Shown here in pieces: positions 40,553-40,717 of a stretch of 40,717 nt of DNA. The notes beneath the pieces were generated by a model. It was not told the origin of the DNA. It ran no database searches and was given only the letters and a program-made list of their open reading frames with translations. Position numbers and translations under genes: made by a program. The stretch lies in NCBI GenBank assembly GCA_964355015.1, contig CAYHCE010000026.1, positions 1 through 40,717 on the forward strand, given 5' to 3'. Numbering within the stretch: position 1 is the first letter of the stretch; the number at the start of each line of letters is the position of its first letter. Source of the DNA: CAYHCE01 sp964355015 (GTDB lineage Bacteria > Cyanobacteriota > Cyanobacteriia > PCC-6307 > Cyanobiaceae).

Positions 40553-40717
40553 ACGCCCAGGGCAGGGCAACATCGGAGGGCCTGTTGTGAAACTGCCTGG
40601 AGAGGAGGGCCCTTCGAGGCCGGTGACCATGGGGCACCCCTGGCCGCCGGAGCCAAGATGGCCGGCCTAGGAGTTTGTTGCCAATAGAGCCGCGCCCGCT
40701 GAAGTCAACGACCGAAT
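40553..40717. other. Window end with no recognisable gene
   Basis: I find no supported coding region, RNA gene or repeat here. A short + strand frame (VVKLPGEEGPFEAG and onward) ends within about 35 codons and matches nothing I know. It may be further decayed accessory DNA continuing past the window. Confidence 0.4.

Noticed and set aside
40125..40637. Open frame of 170 codons on the - strand and 163 codons on the + strand over the relics
   Set aside because: Both translations are Arg/Pro/Gly-rich shadows that run across relic junctions and carry no conserved blocks in their own frames.
1..40717. tRNA, rRNA genes and CRISPR arrays
   Set aside because: I found no cloverleaf-like segments with a TTCRA arm, no rRNA signatures and no regularly spaced direct repeats; a covariance-model search would be decisive.

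Overview
The window reads as chromosome of a GC-rich picocyanobacterium of the Synechococcus/Cyanobium type. The support is gene content: a CpcS/CpeS-like phycobilin lyase, a cyanobacterial exosortase with an HpsJ-like partner, cyanobacterial families DUF3611, DUF1517 and TIGR03792, and a ThiE with the N-terminal extension seen in cyanobacteria. The HIP1 octamer GCGATCGC also recurs through the window. I ran no searches; family names come from reading the translations.

Region A (1-16384, all + strand) is an extracellular polysaccharide locus. It starts inside an FkbM-type methyltransferase. Four GT4 glycosyltransferases, an SGNH-like protein, a Wzy-like polymerase, two acyltransferase-3 proteins (one with a C-terminal SGNH domain) and a membrane protein follow, each joined to the next by a short stop/start overlap. 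After a 65-bp gap come a phytanoyl-CoA dioxygenase-like protein, a WcaF-like acetyltransferase, a GT2 glycosyltransferase, a degenerate SDR-type epimerase and a MraY/WecA-like glycan-phosphate transferase. No Wzx flippase or Wza exporter is visible.

Region B (16390-24810) couples polymer export to protein sorting. It holds a secreted protein with a PEP-CTERM-like tail (- strand), a Wzc-like chain-length regulator/BY-kinase (- strand), a divergent HpsJ-like protein, an exosortase with Cys/Arg/His catalytic positions, a small exosortase partner and a CapD/WbpM-like nucleotide-sugar dehydratase. A second PEP-CTERM-like gene, at the far end, is interrupted by an in-frame TAG. So two candidate substrates flank one sorting enzyme.

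Region C (24760-38829) is housekeeping: a cyanobacterial hypothetical, era, a CpcS-like lyase, an in-frame TrmD-IspF fusion, a TIGR03792 protein, larB, a DUF1517 protein, thiS, thiE, a 38-codon membrane peptide, ribF, DUF3611, surE, pheS, nadK, a response-regulator-like protein without a recognisable phospho-acceptor, a DUF192 protein and cbiET/cobL.

Region D (38988-40717) is accessory. A perfect 17-bp inverted repeat precedes a Phd/VapC-type toxin-antitoxin pair. Beyond it lies a stretch of gene fossils: an ISAs1-like transposase relic (- strand) and a SPINDLY/O-GlcNAc-transferase-like relic (+ strand), both with internal deletions.
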